Below are positions 1 through 5,589 of a stretch of 8,941 bases of DNA, piece by piece. Below the pieces are notes generated by a model. The model did not search any database. It saw only the letters and a list, made by a program, of their open reading frames with translations, and was not told where the DNA came from. The stretch is from an uncultured Lachnospiraceae bacterium (GTDB lineage: Bacteria > Bacillota > Clostridia > Lachnospirales > Lachnospiraceae): the NCBI GenBank assembly GCA_910578085.1, contig CAJTPM010000075.1:1-8941 (forward strand), written 5' to 3'. Within the stretch, counting starts at the first letter, position 1. Every line of letters begins with the position of its first letter. Position numbers and translations under genes: made by a program.

Positions 1-912
1 AAGGAACTGACCTTAAAGGCAAAGGGGCTTTTGTCGCAAATGCTTTCCCTTCCCGAAGATTGGGACTACACCCTTGCGGGGCTGTCACAGATCAACCGGG
101 AAAAGATAGACGCTATCCGGGAAGCCATAAAGGAGCTGGAACGCGCCGGGTATATCGTCCGATCACGGGAGCGCGACGAGAAAGGACGCTTGCGGGGAGC
201 CGATTATGTAATCTATGAGCAGCCGCATACAGAACCTACGCCGGATTTACCTACATTGGAAAATCCAACATTGGATAATCCAATGCAGGAAAAACCAATG
301 TTGGAAAAACCTACGTTGGAAAATCCAATGCAATTAAATAAAGATATACAAAGAACTGACTTACCAACAAAAGAAAAAAGAAATACGGATTTACAAAGTA
401 CCCATTCCATTCCTATCCATTCCCCTAACCCCTCTCCTTTGGAGCAGGAAGCGGCTACGCCGCCGGAACGGAAACGAAAGGAAGCGGAAGCACAGACCGC
501 TTTTGAGATTTACCGGGAGATCATCAAGGAAAATATCGACTATGACATTCTCATACAGGATATGAAGTTTGACGGGGACAGGCTGAATGAAATTGTAGAC
601 CTCATGCTGGAAACCGTCTGTACCCGGAGAAAGACGATCCGCATTGCCGGGGACGACTACCCCGCCGAGCTGGTAAAAGCAAAGTTTATGAAGCTGGACG
701 CTGAACATATCCGCTTTGTGCTGGACTGCATGAAAGAGAACACAACCAAAATCCGCAACATCAAGCAGTATTTACGGGCGGTGCTTTTCAATGCCCCGTC
801 CACAATCGGCAACTATTACACGTCCCTTGTGGCTCACGATATGGCAAGCGGCGCACTTGCGCCACAGGAGCCGCACGACCCCTATTCATTCAAACCGGGC
901 GAAAGCCTGTAA
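1..912 (+). CDS. Replication initiator-like protein with DUF6017 C-terminal domain, 5'-truncated by window edge
   Basis: The reading frame is open from base 1, so the visible 303 residues are the C-terminal part of a longer protein; the TTG at 31 is not a convincing start. The first ~75 residues look like the end of a winged-helix DNA-binding domain (alternating helices, then a basic strand with ERDEKGR and a G-A-D-Y-V-I-Y strand). A low-complexity linker of pentapeptide repeats follows. The last ~130 residues match my recollection of DUF6017 (Y-R-E-I-I-K-E-N, K-L-D, N-T-T-K-I-R-N-I-K, Y-T-S-L-V-A-H-D-M). This architecture is typical of RepA_N/HTH proteins that precede conjugation genes in Tn1549-like ICEs, and the genes directly downstream fit. 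The biochemical role of DUF6017 is not known to me; a role in ICE replication or regulation is inferred from the family. Confidence 0.8.
   Translation, partial: KELTLKAKGLLSQMLSLPEDWDYTLAGLSQINREKIDAIREAIKELERAGYIVRSRERDEKGRLRGADYVIYEQPHTEPTPDLPTLENPTLDNPMQEKPMLEKPTLENPMQLNKDIQRTDLPTKEKRNTDLQSTHSIPIHSPNPSPLEQEAATPPERKRKEAEAQTAFEIYREIIKENIDYDILIQDMKFDGDRLNEIVDLMLETVCTRRKTIRIAGDDYPAELVKAKFMKLDAEHIRFVLDCMKENTTKIRNIKQYLRAVLFNAPSTIGNYYTSLVAHDMASGALAPQEPHDPYSFKPGESL
250..339 (+). repeat. Six in-frame 15-bp tandem repeats encoding pentapeptides
   Basis: Six consecutive 15-bp units encode PTLEN, PTLDN, PMQEK, PMLEK, PTLEN and PMQLN, giving a consensus P-[TM]-[LQ]-[ED]-[NK]. They form a Pro-rich linker between the winged-helix part and the DUF6017 part of the upstream protein. 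The first and fifth units differ at one base only. Because the unit is a multiple of three, gain or loss of copies would keep the frame, so copy number may vary between relatives. Confidence 0.85.
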
Positions 913-943
913 CCACCCACAACCACAAAAGGAGGATTTTATT

Positions 944-1171
944 ATGGCACAGAAAATGACGGGAGCATTGGTATTTGACGAGCGCACAGACCGCTACGAC
1001 ATTCGCTTTGACCTTGCCAGCTATTACGGCGGGCTGCATTGCGGGGACTGTTTCGACGTGTTCACACGCGGCAAGTGGAAGCCGACCCGCATTGAAATGA
1101 ATATGGCGCAGGAATGGTACTTGGTGGGTATCAGAGCCGACGACTTAAACGGGCTGCGGGTGCGTATCTGA
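944..1171 (+). CDS. DUF5348 family small protein
   Basis: A 75-residue protein beginning MAQKMTGAL. The start at 944 is chosen because an AAAAGGAGG ribosome binding site (927-935) lies 8 nt upstream; in-frame start codons further upstream would lie inside the previous gene. It matches the DUF5348 pattern as I know it: G-A-L-V-F, an R-Y-D-I-R-F-D-L strand, Y-Y-G-G-L-H-C-G-D-C-F-D-V with two cysteines three residues apart, K-W-x-P-T-R-I-E-M, and W-Y-L-V-G-I near the end. The protein is probably a small all-beta fold. The gene sits 31 bp after the DUF6017 gene and 41 bp before pcfB, consistent with one ICE operon. Such proteins are common in Clostridia ICEs; no function is established to my knowledge. 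Confidence 0.85.
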   Translation: MAQKMTGALVFDERTDRYDIRFDLASYYGGLHCGDCFDVFTRGKWKPTRIEMNMAQEWYLVGIRADDLNGLRVRI

Positions 1172-1212
1172 CCGCCGCCCCATAGACTACCCCGAAAGGA
1201 GGGACAGACCCC

Positions 1213-1695
1213 ATGCAGGACGAAATCAACGAAAAAACCGTTGCCCTGTATATCAAGACCGGGAAGCTGACCGCCGAAGTGCTGCAAAAGGCAATCAAAA
1301 AGCTGCTCTCACAGGCAAAGAAAGAGCTTGACAGACAGGCAATCCCCCACGGGAAGCAGACCCTAAAGCAGCTTATGAAGCAGAATACAGGCGTTTCCAA
1401 CATTGAGATCACAAAGGACAACATCAAAGCCTTTGAGAGTACAGCGAAAAAATATGGTATCGACTTTGCGATGAAAAAGGACGCGACGGAAACCCCGCCC
1501 CGCTACCTTGTATTCTTCAAGGGCAGGGACGCGGACGCGCTGACCGCCGCTTTCAAGGAGTTTTCCGCAAAGAAGCTGACGCAGGATAAAAAGCCCTCAA
1601 TCCGAAAGGCATTAGCCGCTTTCCGGGAAAAGGCAAAGGAGCTGAACGCCAGCCGCCAGCAGACCAAACACAAGGACAGGGAGGTATCGCTATGA
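1213..1695 (+). CDS. pcfB: PcfB/DUF3801 family conjugation accessory protein
   Basis: A 160-residue, Lys-rich, mainly helical protein. Start 1213 follows a GAAAGGAGGG ribosome binding site at 1193-1202. The N-terminus (E-K-T-V-A-L-Y-I-K-T-G-K-L-T-A) and the central N-I-E-I-T-K-D-N-I-K-A-F with a later Y-L-V-F-F-K-G-R-D-A-D-A-L strand are typical of DUF3801/PcfB proteins. In the pheromone plasmid pCF10, PcfB belongs to the processing/transfer gene set near the coupling protein. No transmembrane segment is seen; the tail is basic (K-H-K-D-R-E). Its TGA overlaps the ATG of the next gene (ATGA at 1692-1695), so translation of the coupling protein is probably coupled to it. The gene itself appears intact even though its downstream partner is interrupted. 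Confidence 0.85.
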   Translation: MQDEINEKTVALYIKTGKLTAEVLQKAIKKLLSQAKKELDRQAIPHGKQTLKQLMKQNTGVSNIEITKDNIKAFESTAKKYGIDFAMKKDATETPPRYLVFFKGRDADALTAAFKEFSAKKLTQDKKPSIRKALAAFREKAKELNASRQQTKHKDREVSL

Positions 1696-2228
1696 AGCCG
1701 GAAATCAAAAAGCTGCTTATTCTCAATCTCCCGTATCTGCTCTTTGTGTACCTGTTCGACAAGGTGGGCGCGGCTGTCCGGCTTTCCCCCGGCATAGACG
1801 CAAGCCAAAAGATTTTACATCTTGGGGAGGGCTTCACAGCCGCCTTTGCCAGTGCCGCGCCCAGCTTCCACCCCGCTGACCTGCTGATCGGCGTTGCCGG
1901 GGCGGTGATTATCCGGCTTGCCGTTTACCTAAAAGGCAAGAACGCGAAGAAATACCGCAAAGGCATTGAGTACGGTTCCGCGCGTTGGGGAACCGCCGAC
2001 GATATAAAGCCGTACACAGACCCGGTATTTGAGAACAATATCCCATTGACACAGACGGAACGGCTCACCATGAACAGCCGCCCGAAGCAGCCGAAATATG
2101 CAAGAAACAAAAATATCCTTGTGATCGGCGGTTCCGGCAGCGGCAAGACAAGGTTTTTCGTCAAACCGTCGCTTATGCAAATGCACAGCAGCTATGTTGT
2201 CACAGACCCGAACGTGATAGTGTTATAA
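1692..2228 (+). pseudogene. virD4: VirD4-like coupling protein (T4CP), 5' fragment interrupted by nested element
   Basis: This is the N-terminal part of a TraG/VirD4-type ATPase that docks the relaxosome to the ICE secretion channel. Two hydrophobic segments (about residues 7-25 and 60-78) are the usual membrane anchor. G-S-A-R-W-G (about 96-101) precedes the nucleotide-binding region, and V-I-G-G-S-G-S-G-K-T-R (about 144-154) is Walker A. The frame then reads S-S-Y-V-V-T-D-P and, where the family has K-G, continues N-V-I-V-L and stops. Those last five residues and the TAA come from the inserted element. ICE sequence ends at 2210-2212; the matching continuation starts at 8600. Walker B and the rest of the ATPase are separated by about 6.4 kb, so the product here should be inactive. 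The relatives I recall are annotated as CD1115-type VirD4-like proteins of about 600 residues. Confidence 0.93.
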
Positions 2229-2247
2229 GGAACTAAAAAGCGTTACA
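2211..2247 (+). other. attL: left element end, AA core and inverted-repeat arm
   Basis: Core AA at 2211-2212 is followed by an arm (2213-2247) that matches the complement of the right end (8599 down to 8565) at 21 of 35 positions with no gaps. Blocks GTGT (2220-2223), AAGGA (2227-2231) and CGTTACA (2241-2247) lie at identical distances from the core at both ends. This symmetry is what is expected of serine recombinase attachment sites. A short dyad GTTA-CATCA-TAAC (2242-2254) lies just before the recombinase gene. Confidence 0.8.
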
Positions 2248-2271
2248 TCATAACAGAACGGGGGTTATATA

Positions 2272-4035
2272 ATGAGCAAACAATTAAACAGTATCAAGAT
2301 TACCGCCCTGTATGAAAGGCTTTCCCGTGATGATGAGCTACAGGGCGAATCCAACAGTATCACAAACCAAAAACATTTCTTAGAGGACTACGCAAGGAAG
2401 AACGGCTTTGTCAATATACGCCACTTCACCGACGACGGAGTGAGTGGGACGACATTCGACCGGGAAGGTTTCCAGTCCATGATTGCCGAAGTGGAAGCCG
2501 GGAACGTGGCGGTCATTATCGTAAAAGATATGAGCCGGTTCGGGCGCGACTATCTGAAAGTAGGGTTCTATACCGAAGTCATGTTTAAAGAAAAAGGCGT
2601 CCGGTTTATAGCAATCAACAACGGCATAGACAGCAGCAACCAGCAGGACAGCGATTTCACGCCGTTTTTGAACATTATGAATGAATGGTATGCACGCGAT
2701 TCCAGCCGCAAGATACAGGCTATCTTTAAAGCCCGTATGCAGGAAGGGAAGCGGGTTTCTCCCAGTGTCCCCTACGGCTACCGGCGCGACCCGGACGACA
2801 AGCAGCATTTGATTATCGACCCGGAACCGGCGGCAGTTGTCCGGCGCATTTTCAAGCTGGTTCTGGAAGGGAATGGAGTCAATCGGATTGCCGATATTCT
2901 GTACGCTGACAAGATATTGATTCCCTCGGCATATGCTGAAAAATACTATCCTGAAAACCAGCATAGCAAGAGTTTCCACGACCCTATCCGCTGGACAAAT
3001 CAAACAATCATTCATATCTTGGAAAAGCGGGAATATATGGGGCATACGGTATTGGGTAAAACTATCAGTGAATCCTATAAAACCAAAAAGCGCCGGAAAG
3101 CTACAGAGGACGAATTGATGATATTTGAGAACACCCACGAAGCAATCATTGACGAAGAAACATGGAATAATGTACAACGCCTGATAGAAACAAAACGCCG
3201 ACCGAAAAAGAATGGCGCTCCCCCTTGCCGTTTAAGCGGATTACTCTATTGCGCGGACTGTGGCTCGAAGTTGTCACACCGGTATAATTCCAGAAACAAA
3301 TATGACGCTGACAATTCTTATGGCTGCTCCAGCTACCGGCAGTATACCCGGAACTGTACCATGCACTATATCCGGGTATCTGTAGTAGAAAAATTGATTT
3401 TGGAAACTATCCGGGAAGTCAGCGCCTATGCCCTCTCAAACGAAAAGGAGTTTGTCAAGAAGGTACGGGAAGCGTCAGATGTTCAGCAGGAAGCCACTAT
3501 GAAAGAATACCGCCGAAGATTGGGAAAGGCAAAGCGGCGGCATGAAGAACTGGACGACCTGGTGAAAAAGCTATATGAATCTTTTGCTACCGGGAAGATT
3601 CCAGAAAAGCACTTTGACCGTCTGCTATCCGGGTATGACAACGAACAGACCACACTTGAAGCAGAAATGCAGGAATTACAGACCGGGCTTGACCGTTACG
3701 GCGCGGACAGTGTGAGGGCTGACCGGTTCCTTGAATTGGTGAAAAGGTACACGGATTTTTCAGAACTTACCACTCCTATGTTGAATGAATTTATAGAAAA
3801 AGTAGTTGTCCATGAAGCGGACAAATCAACCGGGGACAGGGTGCAAAAGGTAGACATATATCTAAACTTTATCGGGGCATTTACTGTACCAAAAATGGAA
3901 GCTGCCCTGACCGCCGAACAGGAAGCAAGGGAACAAAGGAAGCTGCAAGCCCGCAACAGGGAACGCGAACAAAACCGGCTGCGTATGCAACGGTACAGGG
4001 CGCGACAGAAGGAACTGGCAGCGGCGGCAAATTAG
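2272..4035 (+). CDS. Large serine recombinase (TnpX/TndX type)
   Basis: This 587-residue site-specific recombinase would catalyse excision, circularization and insertion of the element. The resolvase domain spans about residues 8-155: Y-E-R-L-S-R-D-D with the nucleophile Ser18, D-D-G-V-S-G-T-T-F-D-R at about 54-64, and D-M-S-R-F-G-R-D at 86-93. A recombinase domain follows (P-Y-G-Y-R-R-D at about 167-173, then A-A-V-V-R-R-I-F). A zinc-ribbon domain has C327, C330, C352 and C362. Next come a coiled coil (about 390-470) and a DUF4368-like segment ending near V-D-I-Y-L-N-F-I-G, then a basic Arg-rich tail. It is shorter than Tn4451 TnpX (about 700) but normal for Clostridia ICE recombinases. Start 2272 has a weak GGGG site 7 nt upstream, 60 bp from the left end. 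A terminator follows directly. Confidence 0.95.
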   Translation: MSKQLNSIKITALYERLSRDDELQGESNSITNQKHFLEDYARKNGFVNIRHFTDDGVSGTTFDREGFQSMIAEVEAGNVAVIIVKDMSRFGRDYLKVGFYTEVMFKEKGVRFIAINNGIDSSNQQDSDFTPFLNIMNEWYARDSSRKIQAIFKARMQEGKRVSPSVPYGYRRDPDDKQHLIIDPEPAAVVRRIFKLVLEGNGVNRIADILYADKILIPSAYAEKYYPENQHSKSFHDPIRWTNQTIIHILEKREYMGHTVLGKTISESYKTKKRRKATEDELMIFENTHEAIIDEETWNNVQRLIETKRRPKKNGAPPCRLSGLLYCADCGSKLSHRYNSRNKYDADNSYGCSSYRQYTRNCTMHYIRVSVVEKLILETIREVSAYALSNEKEFVKKVREASDVQQEATMKEYRRRLGKAKRRHEELDDLVKKLYESFATGKIPEKHFDRLLSGYDNEQTTLEAEMQELQTGLDRYGADSVRADRFLELVKRYTDFSELTTPMLNEFIEKVVVHEADKSTGDRVQKVDIYLNFIGAFTVPKMEAALTAEQEAREQRKLQARNREREQNRLRMQRYRARQKELAAAAN

Positions 4036-4050
4036 TATAAGGGGAACCAG

Positions 4051-4086
4051 AAAGAGGACGCAAGGCAGAAAGCAGCGTCCTCTTTT
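4051..4086 (+). terminator. Rho-independent terminator after the recombinase gene
   Basis: A perfect 11-bp stem (AAAGAGGACGC at 4051-4061 with GCGTCCTCTTT at 4075-4085) encloses a 13-nt loop and runs into a short T run (4083-4086). It begins 15 bp after the recombinase stop codon. The A/T-flanked stem means it may work in both directions. Confidence 0.85.
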
Positions 4087-4087
4087 A

Positions 4088-4232
4088 TGCGCCACGCCAA
4101 CGGCGGGCGTAAACCCTCGGAGAGCCCACGCCGGCACTTTGCAACGCGAAGCGGTGAAAGTGTCAGAGTGGGTCATATACTTGATAAAAGTATATGATTG
4201 CATTTGCGGCGGCTGAAATAGGGCATAATATA
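4088..4232. other. Structured noncoding stretch (nested dyads), function unknown, possible cis-acting transfer site
   Basis: No plausible gene. The segment is dense in dyads: CGCC-AAC-GGCG near 4095-4105; an outer stem CCCAC (4125-4129)/GTGGG (4168-4172) around an inner stem CACTTT (4135-4140)/AAAGTG (4157-4162); and immediately after it a perfect 10-bp hairpin TCATATACTT (4173-4182)/AAGTATATGA (4188-4197) with loop GATAA. The GTGGGTCATATACTT part faintly recalls MobV-type oriT sequences, in which an inverted repeat containing TATACTT flanks the nick site. That resemblance is from memory and weak. Operator, oriT or structured RNA are all possible. Confidence 0.45.
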
Positions 4233-4261
4233 TTGACTTTTTGTGCGTACAGGAATATAAT
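4233..4261 (+). promoter_or_regulatory. Sigma-A promoter for the RHH regulator
   Basis: The -35 TTGACT (4233-4238) and a perfect -10 TATAAT (4256-4261) are separated by exactly 17 nt. It lies about 30 bp upstream of the RHH start codon and overlaps the palindromic operators, which is a typical arrangement for autoregulation. Confidence 0.85.
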
Positions 4262-4275
4262 TATTGTGCGCACAA
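4241..4275. promoter_or_regulatory. Paired palindromic operators over the RHH promoter
   Basis: A perfect 12-bp palindrome TTGTGCGCACAA occupies 4264-4275. An imperfect copy TTGTGCGTACAG (10 of 12) occupies 4241-4252. Their centres are 23 bp apart, about two helical turns. The first lies between -35 and -10 and the second just after the -10, so bound protein would block transcription. A third related half-site, TTGTGCGTAA, lies at 4581-4590 before the DUF6809 pair. RHH proteins bind such short palindromes as dimers; that this RHH protein is the ligand is inferred. Confidence 0.7.
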
Positions 4276-4290
4276 GAAAGGGGTGAAACG

Positions 4291-4470
4291 ATGGCGCAAA
4301 AAAAGACAGGGCGTCCACCTTCTGACGATTCTATGACGGACAGAATATTTGTTCGGGTAAGCAAGGAAACAAAAGAAAAACTCGACGAATGTACACAAGA
4401 ACTTGAAACTTCTCGTTCTGATGTTGTCCGAAAGGGAATTGATATGGTGCATGACAGCCTGAAAAAGTAA
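4291..4470 (+). CDS. Ribbon-helix-helix (CopG/Arc-like) transcriptional regulator
   Basis: A 59-residue protein. Start 4291 is preferred over the upstream TTG at 4264 because GAAAGGGG (4276-4283) lies 7 nt before it and 4264 falls in the operator. A basic N-terminal arm (K-K-T-G-R-P-P) leads into the strand R-I-F-V-R-V-S (18-24), then helix K-E-T-K-E-K-L-D-E-C-T-Q-E-L and the helix S-R-S-D-V-V-R-K-G-I-D-M-V, which is the classic RHH layout. It probably forms dimers that bind the TTGTGCG palindromes at its own promoter and perhaps the box before the DUF6809 genes. A role in the relaxosome, as for some CopG-like accessory proteins, is an alternative. No terminator with a T run follows it. Confidence 0.82.
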   Translation: MAQKKTGRPPSDDSMTDRIFVRVSKETKEKLDECTQELETSRSDVVRKGIDMVHDSLKK

Positions 4471-4614
4471 CAGAGAAACGGCGACCTCCGGCGAAGAAAG
4501 TACGCCGTTTCAGTGTACAGCTACCTTAACAGGCAGACCGCGTAAATATTATACACTGCGCGGCTCCGTCTGGCAAGGTTTTGTGCGTAATATCAAACGA
4601 AAGGACGGAAACGA
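4471..4614 (+). promoter_or_regulatory. Structured leader between RHH and DUF6809 genes
   Basis: A perfect 9-bp stem GAAACGGCG (4475-4483)/CGCCGTTTC (4503-4511) has no T run after it. CAGTGTA (4511-4517) can pair with TACACTG (4552-4558), overlapping the first stem's 3' arm by one base. CAGAC (4534-4538)/GTCTG (4569-4573) with inner CGCG/CGCG forms another stem. A third TTGTGCG box (4581-4590) lies just before the ribosome binding site AAAGGACGG, which serves the start at 4615. No strong promoter is seen, so the downstream pair may be transcribed from the RHH promoter through this leader. Confidence 0.5.
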
Positions 4615-4917
4615 ATGGGAAAAATTTTAGAGGCAATCGCAACAGACCACCTTTGCGTTGAGCCAGTGATTTATGAAGGGGATTCCAAATTTAACCGGGC
4701 AAGAAACCGGTACTGCACCCTCGGAGAAAAGCTGATGGCGAAACTCAATGAGGAAGAACGAAAAATGCTGGATGACTACAGCGCGGCACAAAGCGAAGAA
4801 AGCGTTCTCTATGGGATTGACCGTTTTGTTAAAGGCTTCCGGTTAGGGGTACTTATGATGATTGAGGTCATTTCTGATGAAGATGATTTAATTCTCCATG
4901 AGGGGGAAAGCGTATGA
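4615..4917 (+). CDS. DUF6809-like protein, first of a tandem pair
   Basis: A 100-residue acidic protein with no signal peptide or membrane segment; predicted mostly helical. It has the features I associate with DUF6809: an N-terminal K-I-L-E, a middle Y-C-T-L-G-E-K-L-M-A-K-L-N-E-E-E helix, and a C-terminal F-V-K-G-F-R-L-G-V-L-M-M-I-E-V motif (about 73-87). The ribosome binding site AAAGGACGG lies just upstream of 4615. The stop overlaps the next ATG by four bases (ATGA at 4914-4917). DUF6809 proteins are frequent in Clostridia mobile elements; no function is known to me. The family call rests on motif memory. Confidence 0.72.
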   Translation: MGKILEAIATDHLCVEPVIYEGDSKFNRARNRYCTLGEKLMAKLNEEERKMLDDYSAAQSEESVLYGIDRFVKGFRLGVLMMIEVISDEDDLILHEGESV

Positions 4918-5198
4918 GCATTTTAGAACGCCTTTACGATGGGAAAGTCTACCCCTGTGAAGAAATCCTTCCACAAAACTACGCGGAGTACCGCGCTATT
5001 TCTGGACAAGTGGGAAATGATTATGAATACTTCCTAAAAGAATTATCACCAGAACAGCTTAAACGGTTTGAGGAAATGGATAAAGGAAGGACAAAGCTTT
5101 CCACTATACAAGCCTACGCCAACTTTGAGTACGGTTTCAAGTTGGGTGCAATGCTGATGAATGAAGTTTTCAGCAATCATCAAGAAGAAAAAGAATAG
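4914..5198 (+). CDS. DUF6809-like protein, second of a tandem pair
   Basis: A 94-residue paralogue of the preceding gene. Both share an N-terminal ILE, a Cys at about residue 14-15, an L-[NS]-[EP]-E-[EQ] helix start near 44, and a C-terminal G-F-[RK]-L-G-x-[LM]-M-x-E-V-[IF]-S motif. Here it reads Y-G-F-K-L-G-A-M-L-M-N-E-V-F-S at about residues 73-87. The start is set by the ATGA overlap plus AGGGGGAAAG just upstream, suggesting translational coupling and equal expression. The two have clearly diverged (identity low by eye), so they may form a heterodimer; that is inference. No terminator follows until 5509, so the transcript probably runs through IR-A. Confidence 0.72.
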   Translation: MSILERLYDGKVYPCEEILPQNYAEYRAISGQVGNDYEYFLKELSPEQLKRFEEMDKGRTKLSTIQAYANFEYGFKLGAMLMNEVFSNHQEEKE

Positions 5199-5241
5199 AC
5201 AGCCAGACAGAAGAAACGGTGCGCCTGACCGTGCCGCTTCT

Positions 5242-5492
5242 CCTATCCAACCGGTCAAGGTACGGGTCGTATTTCCGCCGCCCTGCTCTGGAAATCTCCA
5301 CCCTTTCCCCCTTGACCGTCTGGATTTTTGCCGTGCTATGGCTGCGCCGAAAACGGGGAACAGGAAAAAGAACTGTTTCCCGTTTTTCGTCCCAACCATT
5401 GTACGGCAAAACCGGCTCCGCTGGTGTACTGGCGGCGGGAGTTTTCCTGCGGTGGCTCTGCCCCCACACCCCCGACCTCCTCCAAAGAACAG
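5242..5492 (+). repeat. IR-A: left copy of ~250 bp inverted repeat flanking the rep-mob module
   Basis: The complement of 8100-8348 aligns to this segment over its whole length with roughly 30-35 differences and small gaps (about 86-88% identity by hand count). Perfect blocks of 25 or more bases are centred near 5305, 5367 and 5465. Overlapping open frames on both strands look like artefacts: the two copies differ by non-triplet gaps. Internal dyads include CGGTCAAGG (5252-5260)/CCTTGACCG (5312-5320) and a 14-bp hairpin at 5350-5386. The region 5199-5589 holds this repeat, a terminator and the helicase gene's ribosome binding site, and no gene. Confidence 0.9.
5350..5386. other. Conserved hairpin inside IR-A
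   Basis: A 14-bp stem (5350-5363 with 5373-5386, one G-U wobble) encloses a GAAAAAGAA loop. The IR-B equivalent (8203-8217 with 8227-8241 on the + strand) has the same loop and core stem. In the outer stem an A-T pair of IR-A is replaced by C-G in IR-B, a compensatory change, although one other position there is mismatched. This suggests that pairing in RNA or single-stranded DNA is selected. Confidence 0.6.
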
Positions 5493-5508
5493 AATAAAAG
5501 ACGATTCA

Positions 5509-5547
5509 AGCCCTGTAACGGTTGCTAGCGCTGTTATAGGGCTTTTT
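5509..5547 (+). terminator. Rho-independent terminator between IR-A and the helicase gene
   Basis: An 11-bp stem AGCCCTGTAAC (5509-5519)/GTTATAGGGCT (5533-5543) with one G-U pair and a 13-nt loop runs into five T (5543-5547). It would end transcripts coming from the DUF6809 genes through IR-A. No promoter is recognizable between it and the helicase gene, so it may act as an attenuator controlling read-through. Confidence 0.85.
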
Positions 5548-5589
5548 ATATAGATAACTGAAAGCAGAATGAAAAGGAGTGAACAACTT

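Noticed and set aside
250..339. CRISPR-like array
   Set aside because: Units are 15 bp, directly adjacent, without spacers, and in frame within a protein linker.
791..1171. Longer 126-residue version of the DUF5348 gene
   Set aside because: The extension lies inside the upstream gene and has no family similarity; the ribosome binding site marks 944 as the start.
2210..2211. GA dinucleotide core as in Tn4451
   Set aside because: Joining at GA (2210-2211 with 8598-8599) gives four A's and a frameshift in virD4, and makes the end repeats unequal in distance from the core. AA fits both tests.
4264..4470. Longer RHH protein starting at TTG 4264
   Set aside because: That codon is part of the operator palindrome just after the -10 box; the ribosome binding site supports 4291.
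5161..5553. Pro/Arg-rich + strand frames within IR-A, with similar-looking frames on the - strand of IR-B (7894-8369)
   Set aside because: They resemble each other only because the DNA is an inverted repeat; frame is not preserved along it, and no ribosome binding sites were seen.
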